DNA of 44,362 nucleotides, taken from NCBI GenBank assembly GCA_035307765.1, contig DATGHU010000017.1:1-44362 (forward strand), written 5' to 3'. Source of the stretch: a bacterium. Its GTDB lineage: Bacteria > Sysuimicrobiota > Sysuimicrobiia > Sysuimicrobiales > Segetimicrobiaceae. Positions within the stretch are counted from its first letter, which is position 1. Every line of letters starts with the position of its first letter. A program made the position numbers and the translations under genes. Positions 24,175 to 32,179 of this stretch are shown here, one piece after another. The notes beneath the pieces are model-generated. The model made no database searches. It was not told the origin of the DNA and saw nothing but the letters and a program-made list of their open reading frames with translations.

Positions 24175-25351
24175 GGATCCGGCCGGAGGGGCGCGCACCT
24201 CCTACGGCGGGCCGACGATCGATGCCTGCGCCCACCACCACTGGACGAATCAGCTGGAGCTGATGGAGTACATGCCGGAGGGGTGGCGCGAGTTCCTGGG
24301 ACGCCCGGGCGCGTTTCCCGGCGGCGGGGTGATGGCCGCCGTCCCGGTGCACAAGTACCAGCACCCGGAGGGCGACAAGCTGACCGAGGCCTGGCCGGAG
24401 GCGGGTGGTCCGCCCGGCTCCGACCTGGACACCCTTCGGCATCAGCTGCTCGACCGGAACCGTCTGGAGCGGGTCGTGCTCGCGCACGACGCGGCGATCG
24501 TGGCGCCGACGATGCCCAACCACTATCTGGCGCTGGAGGTCGCCAAGGCGGCCAACACGTGGTCGGCCGAGCGGTGGATCGGCCGCGACGAGCGGATCGC
24601 CTGCCTGGCCATGGTCCCGAACCAGCTCCCCGACGAAGCGGCCAAGGAGATCCGCCGGATCGCCGCCACCCCCGGCTTCGTCGGCGTCGTGATGGGGGGC
24701 AACGGGCTGGGGAAGCCGTTCGGCCATCCCGTCTACCACCCGATCTACGAGGCGGCGGCGGAGTGCGATCTGCCCGTCGTGCTGCACGCCGGCGGGGACG
24801 CGACCCCGGATGTGATCACCCACACCGCCGGCGGCGGGCTGCCGGCGACCTACGCCGAGTACGAGGTGCTGAAGGCGCAGCCGGTCATGACGCACCTCGT
24901 GAACATGATCGTGCAGGGGGTCTTCGAGAAATACCGCGGGTTCCGCCTGATGGTGGCCGGCGTCGGCATCGCCTGGCTGCCGTCGCTGTTCTGGCGCTTC
25001 GACACGAACTACAAGACCTTTCGCCGCGAGGTCCCCTGGCTGAACCGGTCGCCGAGCGAGGTGCTCTGGAGCAGCATCCGGATCGGGACGTGGCCGCTGG
25101 AGCAGGCGCCGGGACGCGAGGCGCTGGTGCGGCACATGCGCGCCTTCGGGCCCGTCGAGGATCTCCTCTGCTACGCCAGCGGCTACCCCGACCGGGAGAT
25201 GGATCCCGCCGCGGCCGCATCCGAGCGGCTGCCGGCGGAGTGGCACGCCAAAGTCTTTCACACCAACGCCGCGGGGTTCTACCGATGGCCGGGCGGGAGC
25301 CCTCCGCGCGGCCCCGGCACCGCCGCCGGGGGCGGGACCTCCCCGCCGTAG
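24167..25351 (+). CDS. Amidohydrolase-family paralogue A, metal site largely lost
   Basis: 394 residues, TIM-barrel amidohydrolase_2 (ACMSD/decarboxylase-like) relative, starting 8 bases inside the previous gene. It clearly aligns with the next gene over its full length (shared GLGKPFGHP, YHPIYEAAA, GVFEKYR and WLP segments). Conserved metal/catalytic positions are changed. D-V-H of the intact copy is C21-A-H23 here (DACAHHHW), the glutamate in VENGVSW is missing (VAGVGIAW), and TDYPHW is SGYPDR, with G339 replacing the conserved aspartate. H207 (VVLH) is kept. I expect an inactive or altered subunit that may pair with copy B. The tail (375-394) is Gly/Pro-rich and disordered. Confidence 0.85.
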   Translation: MPEDPAGGARTSYGGPTIDACAHHHWTNQLELMEYMPEGWREFLGRPGAFPGGGVMAAVPVHKYQHPEGDKLTEAWPEAGGPPGSDLDTLRHQLLDRNRLERVVLAHDAAIVAPTMPNHYLALEVAKAANTWSAERWIGRDERIACLAMVPNQLPDEAAKEIRRIAATPGFVGVVMGGNGLGKPFGHPVYHPIYEAAAECDLPVVLHAGGDATPDVITHTAGGGLPATYAEYEVLKAQPVMTHLVNMIVQGVFEKYRGFRLMVAGVGIAWLPSLFWRFDTNYKTFRREVPWLNRSPSEVLWSSIRIGTWPLEQAPGREALVRHMRAFGPVEDLLCYASGYPDREMDPAAAASERLPAEWHAKVFHTNAAGFYRWPGGSPPRGPGTAAGGGTSPP

Positions 25352-25423
25352 GCCCGCGGTGCGCCCGGAGCCTGCGCCGTGTCGTATAATCAGCGCAGAC
25401 GTCCGCAAGGGAGGCGGGGAGCG

Positions 25424-26554
25424 ATGCGGTACGGCGGCCCGTGCATAGACGCCGACGTCCACCACGATTGGGCGTCGGAGGCGGAACTCCACCAGTACCT
25501 GTCCAAGGAGTGGCGGGAGTACGTGCGGCTGCCGGGGAAGACGACGAACCGCATTCGCCCCGCCACGATGGCGTACCCGCACACCGGCGGCACGAACAAG
25601 CGCATCGACACCTACCCGCCCAACGGGGGCGGCCCGGGATCGGACTACGCCACGATGAAGCGCCAGCTCCTCGATCCGCTGGACGTCCGGGCGGCGATCC
25701 TGTCGTACAGCATCGGCCACAACGCCGCGCTGCCGAATCTCTACCTGGCGACCGCCGTGTGCCGCGCCGCCAACGACTGGTCGATCGACCGCTGGCTGGA
25801 CGGCCGCGACGACCGGCTCTACGGGGCGGTGCTGGTCCCCACCCAGGTCCCGGACGAGGCGGCGGCGGAGGTCCGGCGAGTCGGCCGCCATCCGAGGATG
25901 AAAGAGGTCATCCTGATCTCCAACGGCCTGGGGAAGCCGTTCGGGCACCCCGCCTACCACCCGATCTACGAGGCCGCGGCCGACGTCGGCCTGCCGGTCG
26001 CGCTCCACGTCGCGGGCGAGCTGAGCGCCACCGGCGCGCACATCGCGGGCGGCGGGGTGCCGAGCACCCGGCTCGAGAACATCACCCTCGCCCCTCAGGC
26101 GGAGCAGCACCACCTCACCAGCCTGATCGCCCACGGCGTCTTCGAGAAGTATCGCGACCTCAAGATCCTGCTGGTGGAGAACGGCGTTTCCTGGCTGCCG
26201 TGGCTCTTGTGGAACCTCGACGACAATTACCGGTACTGGCGGCGGGAGAGCCCGTGGGTGAAGAGGCGGCCCAGCGAGTACGTCCGCGAGCGGGTGAAGC
26301 TGACCACCCAACCGCTGGAGGACCCCGCCCGCCCCGAGCAGCTGATGGAGGTGCTGGAGTCCTTTGGCGGAATGGAGGATCTCCTCTGCTTCGCCACCGA
26401 CTACCCGCACTGGGACGCCGACGATCCGCAGTACATCGCGCGCAAGCTGCCCGAGGCGTGGCTGCCGAAGGTCTTCTACGAGAACGCCCGGGAGTTCTTC
26501 GGCCTGCCGAAGACCGCGCCCGCGCAGGCCGGCGGGGGGACGGCCCGGGGGTGA
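25424..26554 (+). CDS. Amidohydrolase-family paralogue B (ACMSD-like), metal site intact
   Basis: 376 residues from the ATG at 25424, set by AAGGGAGG (25407-25414) 9 bases upstream; the GTG at 25379 would add 15 residues. Amidohydrolase_2 proteins hydrolyse or decarboxylate with a divalent metal. Ligand positions seen: D11 and H13 (DADVHHDW), H195 (VALH), E252 (VENGVSW) and D326 with H329 (TDYPHW). NGLGKPFGHPAYHPIYEAAA is shared with copy A. The pair arose by duplication, and B keeps the active-site residues that A lost. The next gene, a Rieske protein, overlaps its stop. The substrate is unknown. Confidence 0.88.
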   Translation: MRYGGPCIDADVHHDWASEAELHQYLSKEWREYVRLPGKTTNRIRPATMAYPHTGGTNKRIDTYPPNGGGPGSDYATMKRQLLDPLDVRAAILSYSIGHNAALPNLYLATAVCRAANDWSIDRWLDGRDDRLYGAVLVPTQVPDEAAAEVRRVGRHPRMKEVILISNGLGKPFGHPAYHPIYEAAADVGLPVALHVAGELSATGAHIAGGGVPSTRLENITLAPQAEQHHLTSLIAHGVFEKYRDLKILLVENGVSWLPWLLWNLDDNYRYWRRESPWVKRRPSEYVRERVKLTTQPLEDPARPEQLMEVLESFGGMEDLLCFATDYPHWDADDPQYIARKLPEAWLPKVFYENAREFFGLPKTAPAQAGGGTARG

Positions 26555-26916
26555 TCCGGGACGTCGGCCCCCTCGAGGAGTTCCCCGAGTGGCAGATGCG
26601 GATTCTCAGCGTCGGGGGGCGGGAGATCGGCATCGTCCGGCTCGGCCGGCAGGTGTACGCGCTGCGCAACGTCTGTCCGCACCAAGCGGGACCGCTCTGC
26701 CGCGGGCTGGTCTTCGGTAAGGTCGTCGCCGCCGGAGCGGGGCGGGTGGAGGTCGATCGCGAGCATCCCGTCGTCACCTGCCCCTGGCACGGCTGGGAGT
26801 TCGATCTCATGAGCGGCCGCTGCCTGACCGACCGGAGCAAGCGGGTCGCCGTGTACCCGACCGAGGTGCGGGAGAACCGCGTCTTCCTGAGGACCGGGGA
26901 GTCGTCCCGGGGCTGA
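26551..26916 (+). CDS. Rieske [2Fe-2S] ferredoxin-like protein
   Basis: 121 residues from a GTG that overlaps the amidohydrolase stop by four bases (GTGA). Cluster ligands are C42 and H44 in CPHQAG and C77 and H80 in CPWHGWEF, the standard Rieske spacing of paired Cys-His. It is short, with no membrane anchor or oxygenase domain, so it is a soluble electron carrier or a component of an unseen oxygenase. Its coupling to the amidohydrolase pair suggests an electron-transfer partner for a reaction on the same substrate; no oxygenase subunit is in the window. Confidence 0.9.
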   Translation: MIRDVGPLEEFPEWQMRILSVGGREIGIVRLGRQVYALRNVCPHQAGPLCRGLVFGKVVAAGAGRVEVDREHPVVTCPWHGWEFDLMSGRCLTDRSKRVAVYPTEVRENRVFLRTGESSRG

Positions 26917-27226
26917 CGTGCGTCGAGCCCAGTCCCGCCGATGGGGTCTCGCGGGACAACTCGGATGCGACGGCGCGGTCGATTCCTGCGACCCCGGAGA
27001 TCGGAGCGCTATTTCCGATGGTGTTGCCGTCCACTCAAGAGGGGGGCACCGATGCGGTGTACGGGGAGGATCGTCAACGGCGGAACGAGCGCGGGCGTTG
27101 TGCGCCCACGCGTCCCGCGGGGACGTTGCCTGCTCACACTGAACGCGGCCCCGCCGGGCGTGTCGACGTGACCGCGGCGGCCGGTCCCGCTTCACGCGGT
27201 GCGGTGTCGCTTCGGGGGCGACGTCG
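26917..27226. other. Spacer before the uronate module, no supported gene
   Basis: About 310 bases between the Rieske gene and uxaE. A 39-codon open frame (27052-27171) follows GAGGGGGG but is not recognisable as a whole protein. A promoter for uxaE may lie here; none is obvious by eye. Confidence 0.4.
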
Positions 27227-28708
27227 ATGACGGGATTGCGGTCCGTCCCGGGACTCGACGTCCGGGCGCAGTCCCTGGTCCGGGTCGGCGACGCCGAGTT
27301 GGGGATGGCGCGCACCCGGGAGGGAGATCGGCTCGCGGCACTGGCCCCCACCCGGCCGACCGCGCTGGAGGGGCTTGAGGGGGACACGACCTCGTTCGAG
27401 GGGGGGTGGCTCCTGGTCGGGCCGGCCACTCCCCGAAACCTGCGCGCGCTGCGAACGCTGCTCCCATGGCTCACGCCCCGGCCCCTCGGACTGCAGCGCT
27501 CCTTCGGGTTCGGGGACCGCCTCGGATGTGCCACCCCCGGGCACATCCGCGCGATGCGGGCGGCGGGCGGGGGGCTCGCCCCGATCTTCGCCCAGCAGTC
27601 GATCCGCGAGATGGAGCGGACCGGCCGCAGCCCCGAGCAGGTGCTGGATGACGCCACCTGGGGGGTGTTCGCGGAAGGGTGGCGGGAGGGGTTCGGCGCC
27701 GACGCCGATCACCTGAAGACGACGGCCGACGTCGACGCGTGCCTGGCGGCGGGGTACACGTTCTTCACGTTCGACCCGGGGGGATATGTCGACCCGGCCG
27801 CGGAGGGCCGGCCGGAGGGGGCGCTGCGCGCGGCGCTGGAGGCGCTCCCCTGGGGGGATCTCGACGACAGCAGCGGGCGGATGCGGGACCGCTACCGCAG
27901 CCAGACGCTCGACCTCGGCGGCCGATCGATGCGCGTCGACGAGGAGGAGGTCGTTCGGGCCGCCGTCAAGTACGGCCGCGCCGTGGCGCACGCGCTGCTC
28001 CTGTACCGCCACCTTCGGGCGCGCAGCGCTGATGCGGAGGTGGAGATTTCCGTGGACGAGACCGAGACCCCCACCACCCCCGCCCAGCACATCTACATCG
28101 CCACCGAGCTCCGTCGCCTGGGCGTCCGCTGGGTGGGTCTGGCCCCGCGCTTCGTCGGCCGCTTCGAGAAGGGGGTGGACTACCTGGGCGACCCCGCCGC
28201 GTTCGATGCCGACGCCGCCACGCACGCGGCGATCGCGCGGCGGCTCGGGCCGTACAAGCTGAGCCTCCATTCCGGATCCGACAAACTGAGCGTCTACGGC
28301 GCCTTCGCACGTCGGGCGGGAAACCTGCTCCACGTCAAGACCGCCGGGACCAGTTACCTGGAAGCGCTGCGCACCATCGCGGCGCTGGATCCGGGGTTGT
28401 TCCGTGAGATCTACGCGCTGGCGCACGATCGCTACGAGCAGGATCGGGCCAGCTATCACGTATCGGCGAGCCGAGATCGCGCGGCGGCACCCGATGCGGT
28501 GTCGGATGCGGCACTCGCCTCGCTGCTCGACAGCTTTGACGCCCGGCAGATGCTGCACGTCACCTTCGGATCGGCGCTGGCGCGCTACGGAGACCGCGTG
28601 CACGCCCTGCTGCGCGCGCACCCCGAGGCCTACGACGCCAATCTGGAACGTCATTTCATCCGGCACCTCTCTCCGCTCGCCGCCCCCACGCCCGGGGTGC
28701 GGGGCTGA
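27227..28708 (+). CDS. uxaE: Tagaturonate epimerase family protein (UxaE)
   Basis: 493 residues. UxaE interconverts D-tagaturonate and D-fructuronate, the keto forms of galacturonate and glucuronate. The protein shows the family marks GFGDRLGCATPGHIRAMR, PIFAQQSIREMERTGR, FGADADHLKTTADVD, EISVDETETPTTPAQHIYIA, LAPRFVGRFEKGVDYLGD, YKLSLHSGSDKLSVYG and HVKTAGTSYLEALRT. A short G-rich ribosome site precedes the ATG. It is followed by an SDR of the mannonate oxidoreductase type, two bases after the stop, so the two make a small uronate module. Isomerase, dehydratase and kinase genes of the usual pathway are not in the window. Confidence 0.9.
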   Translation: MTGLRSVPGLDVRAQSLVRVGDAELGMARTREGDRLAALAPTRPTALEGLEGDTTSFEGGWLLVGPATPRNLRALRTLLPWLTPRPLGLQRSFGFGDRLGCATPGHIRAMRAAGGGLAPIFAQQSIREMERTGRSPEQVLDDATWGVFAEGWREGFGADADHLKTTADVDACLAAGYTFFTFDPGGYVDPAAEGRPEGALRAALEALPWGDLDDSSGRMRDRYRSQTLDLGGRSMRVDEEEVVRAAVKYGRAVAHALLLYRHLRARSADAEVEISVDETETPTTPAQHIYIATELRRLGVRWVGLAPRFVGRFEKGVDYLGDPAAFDADAATHAAIARRLGPYKLSLHSGSDKLSVYGAFARRAGNLLHVKTAGTSYLEALRTIAALDPGLFREIYALAHDRYEQDRASYHVSASRDRAAAPDAVSDAALASLLDSFDARQMLHVTFGSALARYGDRVHALLRAHPEAYDANLERHFIRHLSPLAAPTPGVRG

Positions 28709-28710
28709 CG

Positions 28711-29526
28711 TTGGATCCGCTCTTCAGCCTGACCGGCAAGGTGGCGGTGGTCACCGGCGGGACGGGCGTCCTGGGTGCGGTCATGGCGCGCGGCCTGTCC
28801 GCCGCCGGGGCGAGGCTGGGGATCCTCGGCCGCCGGGAGGAACGCGCCCGGCAGGTGGCGGCCGAGATCGAGCGGGCCGGTGGGGAGGCGATGCCGCTGC
28901 CCGCCGATGTGCTCGTCCGCGAGGACCTGGAGCGCTGCCGGAAGACGGTCGTCGAGCGATGGGGGGGCATCGACATCCTGGTCAACGCCGCGGGCGGCAA
29001 CCTGCCCCGGGCGACCCTGGAGGAGGGGGAATCGATCTTCAACCTTCCGCTCGATGCGTGGGCGTCCGTCGTGGATCTGAATCTCCTGGGAACGCTCCTC
29101 CCCGTGCAGGTCTTCGGCGCGGCGATGGCGGAGGCCGGGCAGGGGTGCATCGTCAACATCTCGTCCATGGCGGCGCAGCGATCGCTCACCAGGGTGCCGG
29201 CCTACTCCGCGGGAAAGGCCGCGGTGGAAAACCTGACCCGCTGGCTCGCGGTCGAACTCGCGCGCAAGCACGGGCCGGGCCTGCGCGTCAATGCTATCGC
29301 GCCCGGGTTCTTCATCGGGGACCAGAACCGCACGCTGTTGATCAACCCGGACGGGAGCCTCACCGCGCGGGGGAGGCGGATCGTCGATCACACGCCCGCG
29401 GGGCGGTTTGGCGAGCCGGAGGAATTGGTGGGGACGCTGATCTGGCTCTGCGGCCCGGGCAGCCGCTTCGTCAACGGCGCGGTCATCCCCGTCGACGGAG
29501 GCTTCAGCGCGTTCAGCGGTGTGTAG
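28711..29526 (+). CDS. SDR oxidoreductase, D-mannonate oxidoreductase/fructuronate reductase-like
   Basis: 271 residues from a TTG two bases after uxaE. Classical short-chain dehydrogenase: NAD(P) motif VTGGTGVLG at 15-23, NAAGGN, catalytic S-Y-K as NISSM, then YSAGKA with Tyr and Lys. NAAGGNLPRATLEEGES and the opening LTGKVAVVTGGTGVLGAVMA resemble the SDR form of mannonate oxidoreductase, which reduces fructuronate to mannonate. That reaction is exactly downstream of UxaE, so context and sequence agree. Other sugar-acid substrates remain possible. Confidence 0.87.
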   Translation: MDPLFSLTGKVAVVTGGTGVLGAVMARGLSAAGARLGILGRREERARQVAAEIERAGGEAMPLPADVLVREDLERCRKTVVERWGGIDILVNAAGGNLPRATLEEGESIFNLPLDAWASVVDLNLLGTLLPVQVFGAAMAEAGQGCIVNISSMAAQRSLTRVPAYSAGKAAVENLTRWLAVELARKHGPGLRVNAIAPGFFIGDQNRTLLINPDGSLTARGRRIVDHTPAGRFGEPEELVGTLIWLCGPGSRFVNGAVIPVDGGFSAFSGV

Positions 29527-29645
29527 CGCGGCCCCGGTGTGTCGGGCGCTCGCCTCGGCCCGGCCCGCACGCTGATTGCAGGAGTTCGTTCACGATAACC
29601 CCGCCCCGCGCCGGCTGCGGTGGCCTTGACGAGGGGATGGAGCGG

Positions 29646-30686
29646 ATGGCCACGTCGATGCAGGCAGCGGTGATTCGCACGCACGGCGGTCCCGACCATC
29701 TCGTCGTCGAGCAGTTCGCGCGCCCCGAGCCCGGCCCCGGTGAGGTTCTGGTGCGGGTGGGCGCTTGCGCGCTCAACCACCTCGACATTTTCGTGCGGCG
29801 CGGGATGCCCGGCCTGCCGGTCCCGCTCCCGCACATCGGCGGGGGCGACATCGTCGGCTGGGTGGAGGCGCTCGGTCCGGGCGGCGGGGGAATCGCGGTG
29901 GGGGCGCCGGTGCTGGTCGACCCATCTTCCGAGCACGGGATGCTGGGGGAGACCAGGCGCGGCGGGCTGGCCGAGTTCGTCAGCGTCCCGACGACCAGCC
30001 TGCTGCCGCTTCCGGACGAAGCGCGCCTGCTCGAGTTCGCCTGCCTGCCGGTTGCCTACGGGACCGCCCACCGGATGCTCTTCACCCGAGCCAAGCTCGA
30101 GGGGGGGGAGTTGCTGGTGGTGGTCGGCGCGAGCGGCGGCGTCGGCGTGGCCTGCGTGCAGCTCGGCAAGCGGATCGGCGCCCGGGTGATTGCCGTCACC
30201 AGCAGCGACCAGAAGGCGCGGCGCCTCACCGAGCTGGGGGCGGATCACTGTGTGGTCGCCGCCGATGGGCAGTTCGGGCGAGCGGTCTGGGAGCTCACCG
30301 GCAAGCGGGGCGCGGACGTGGTGGTCGATTACTCCGGCAAGGAGACCTGGCCTCAATCCCTCCGCTCGCTCCGGCACGGCGGCAGGCTGGTCTGCTGCGG
30401 TGCGACGTCCGGGTACGAGGCGGTGACCGATCTGCGCTACCTGTGGGCGCGCGAGGTGGACGTCCGCGGCTCCGACGGCTGGGGGCGCGACGATCTGCTC
30501 CAGCTGAGCCGGCTCGTGGCCGCGGGGGAGCTGCACCCCGTCATCCACGCCGTACTGCCGCTCTCCCGGGCGCGGGAGGCGGTCGCGGAGCTCGAGCAGC
30601 GTCGGGCGTTCGGGAAGGTGCTGCTGGTGCCCGACGCGCAGCTGGGCCGCGTCGCGCAGGCAGGGGGGAGGGGGTATCCCTCTTGA
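29646..30686 (+). CDS. Medium-chain dehydrogenase/quinone oxidoreductase-type protein
   Basis: 346 residues from the ATG at 29646 (GAGGGG 9 bases upstream). MDR family: MQAAVIRTHGGPDHLVVEQF and PGPGEVLVRVGACALNHLDI open the catalytic domain, and VVGASGGVGVACVQLGKRIG is the NAD(P)-binding Rossmann motif. The canonical GHE zinc-site segment is PHIGGGDIVG here, so the catalytic zinc is uncertain and the protein fits the zinc-free quinone oxidoreductase branch better. It sits between the uronate module and the Liv-type binding protein, about 120 bases after the SDR. Substrate unknown. Confidence 0.85.
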   Translation: MATSMQAAVIRTHGGPDHLVVEQFARPEPGPGEVLVRVGACALNHLDIFVRRGMPGLPVPLPHIGGGDIVGWVEALGPGGGGIAVGAPVLVDPSSEHGMLGETRRGGLAEFVSVPTTSLLPLPDEARLLEFACLPVAYGTAHRMLFTRAKLEGGELLVVVGASGGVGVACVQLGKRIGARVIAVTSSDQKARRLTELGADHCVVAADGQFGRAVWELTGKRGADVVVDYSGKETWPQSLRSLRHGGRLVCCGATSGYEAVTDLRYLWAREVDVRGSDGWGRDDLLQLSRLVAAGELHPVIHAVLPLSRAREAVAELEQRRAFGKVLLVPDAQLGRVAQAGGRGYPS

Positions 30687-30759
30687 AAGGGTGGGGGCGG
30701 CGGTGTAGCACGTTGTGTGCCCGACCGGGATGCGGACCGAGTCAAAGGGAGGCCAATTG

Positions 30760-32037
30760 ATGAAGGGGTGGAGATCCATGAAGCGGACGGAGTGGAAGCA
30801 AGTTGCCGTAGGGGTGTCGCTGGCCCTGGCGCTGGGGTTCGGCGTGAGCGGCGGTGTCAGCGGGGCCAGCCCGAGCTTCACGATGACGATCGGCGACGTC
30901 GAGCCGTACACCGGCGACCTCGGGCCGCTCGGGGCGCCGGCGGACAAGGCGGTGAAGCTGGCCACGGCGCAACTCAACCAGGCCGCCAAGCAGGCAGGGC
31001 TCAGGATCACCTTCAAGCTGTCGACCGCGGACACGCGGACGGATCCACAGGGAGCGATCCTGGCAGCCCGGCAGGTCATCGATGCGGGGGCGACGTGCCT
31101 CACCGGTCCCGCCACCACCCCCGAGGCGACCGCCATCCTGAACTCGGTCACCAAGCTCAAGCACATCGCCATGATGCCCTCGGCGACGAGCACCAAGCTG
31201 CGGAAGGTGGACGACGGGCACACCATCTTCAGGACCGCTCCGCCGGATAATCTGCAGGCGCGCGCGCTGGTCCTCGCCGTCAAGGGCGCGCTGGGCGCCG
31301 CCCAGGGCAAGACGGTGGCGATCGGCTACCAGAACTCCCCCTATGGCGAGGGACTGGCCAACACCTTCAAACAGGAGTGGACGGCGATGGGGGGAAAGAT
31401 CCAGGGCCCGGTGGGATACGATCCCAACCAGGCCAGCTATGACTCGGAGGCGGCCGCGATCGTGAAGGACAATCCGGACGCCTTCGTCTTCGCCGACTTC
31501 CCGGACACCTTCGGCAAGGTGATCGCCGCGCTGCTGCGCACCGGCAAGTTCTCCGCCAGCAAGCTGTTTGTGTCCGATGCGCTCGCGGTCTCCCCGATCC
31601 CGTCCGCGATCCCAGCGGCCGGCCTGGAGGGAGCCCACGCCACCAACGCCGGGAGCCCCACCGGCACCCCTGAGGCGAAGGCGTTCAACGCGCTCTACCT
31701 GGCCGCGCCCGGGCCGCGGCGCTTCGCCCTCGACGCGAACAACTTCGACTCGGCGATCCTCTGCGGGCTCGCCGCCGTCGCCGCCGGCTCGAACGCCTCC
31801 GCGAAGATCGCCGCCGAGCTGCCCAAGATCTCGGGACCGGCGGGGCAGCCGTTCACCTACCTCAAGCTCTCCAGCGCGATGAAGGCGCTGGCCGCCGGAA
31901 AGCAGATCCACTACGTGGGCGTGTCGGGCCCGATCGACTTCGACTCACGCGGGGACACGAGTTCCGGTACCTTCGATCTCTCGACGTGGAAGAACGGCAC
32001 CCTGGTCCTGGTGCGGAAGATCGACACCAAGGGGTGA
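30760..32037 (+). CDS. Branched-chain amino acid-type ABC transporter substrate-binding protein (LivJ-like)
   Basis: 425 residues, secreted. AAGGGAGG (30745-30752) sits 7 bases before the ATG at 30760. A signal peptide (VAVGVSLALALGFGVSGG) is followed by the type I binding-protein fold: MTIGDVEPYTGDLGPLG, then GAILAARQVIDAGATCLTGP, TPEATAILNSVTKL, AMMPSATSTKL and IFRTAPPDNLQARALV. Members bind leucine-type amino acids, amides, urea or aromatic acids, so the ligand cannot be read off. The complete transport machinery follows, after a 142-base gap with two hairpins. Confidence 0.9.
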   Translation: MKGWRSMKRTEWKQVAVGVSLALALGFGVSGGVSGASPSFTMTIGDVEPYTGDLGPLGAPADKAVKLATAQLNQAAKQAGLRITFKLSTADTRTDPQGAILAARQVIDAGATCLTGPATTPEATAILNSVTKLKHIAMMPSATSTKLRKVDDGHTIFRTAPPDNLQARALVLAVKGALGAAQGKTVAIGYQNSPYGEGLANTFKQEWTAMGGKIQGPVGYDPNQASYDSEAAAIVKDNPDAFVFADFPDTFGKVIAALLRTGKFSASKLFVSDALAVSPIPSAIPAAGLEGAHATNAGSPTGTPEAKAFNALYLAAPGPRRFALDANNFDSAILCGLAAVAAGSNASAKIAAELPKISGPAGQPFTYLKLSSAMKALAAGKQIHYVGVSGPIDFDSRGDTSSGTFDLSTWKNGTLVLVRKIDTKG

Positions 32038-32064
32038 TCCGGAGGAACGCGGTCAAGGGGGGGA

Positions 32065-32110
32065 GAGGGGCCGATCGGGGCCCCTCCCGTCCCGCCGCCG
32101 TCGCGGCGGC
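32065..32110 (+). promoter_or_regulatory. Two tandem hairpins between binding-protein and permease genes
   Basis: First hairpin: an 8-bp stem GAGGGGCC/GGCCCCTC (32065-32072 and 32079-32086) with a 6-base loop. Second: GCCGCC/GGCGGC (32094-32099 and 32105-32110). Neither has a T-run, so they look less like full terminators than like mRNA-stabilising or attenuating structures, which would raise binding-protein output over the permeases. This reading is inferred. Confidence 0.4.
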
Positions 32111-32179
32111 CCCTACCCCAGGCGGCTTCCCCCGGCCGACGCGGCGGCCGGGCCCGCTCGAGGGGAAGGGGCGGGCGGG

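Noticed and set aside
21994-26410. Long minus-strand open frames opposite the acyl-CoA synthetase and amidohydrolases
   Set aside because: Same antisense effect; residue composition is that of shadow frames and no ribosome site or motif supports them.
27052-27171. Short frame with GRIVNGGTSAG resembling the start of a DUF126/aconitase X small domain
   Set aside because: Only about a dozen residues match, it stops after 39 codons and no continuation in another frame is visible.
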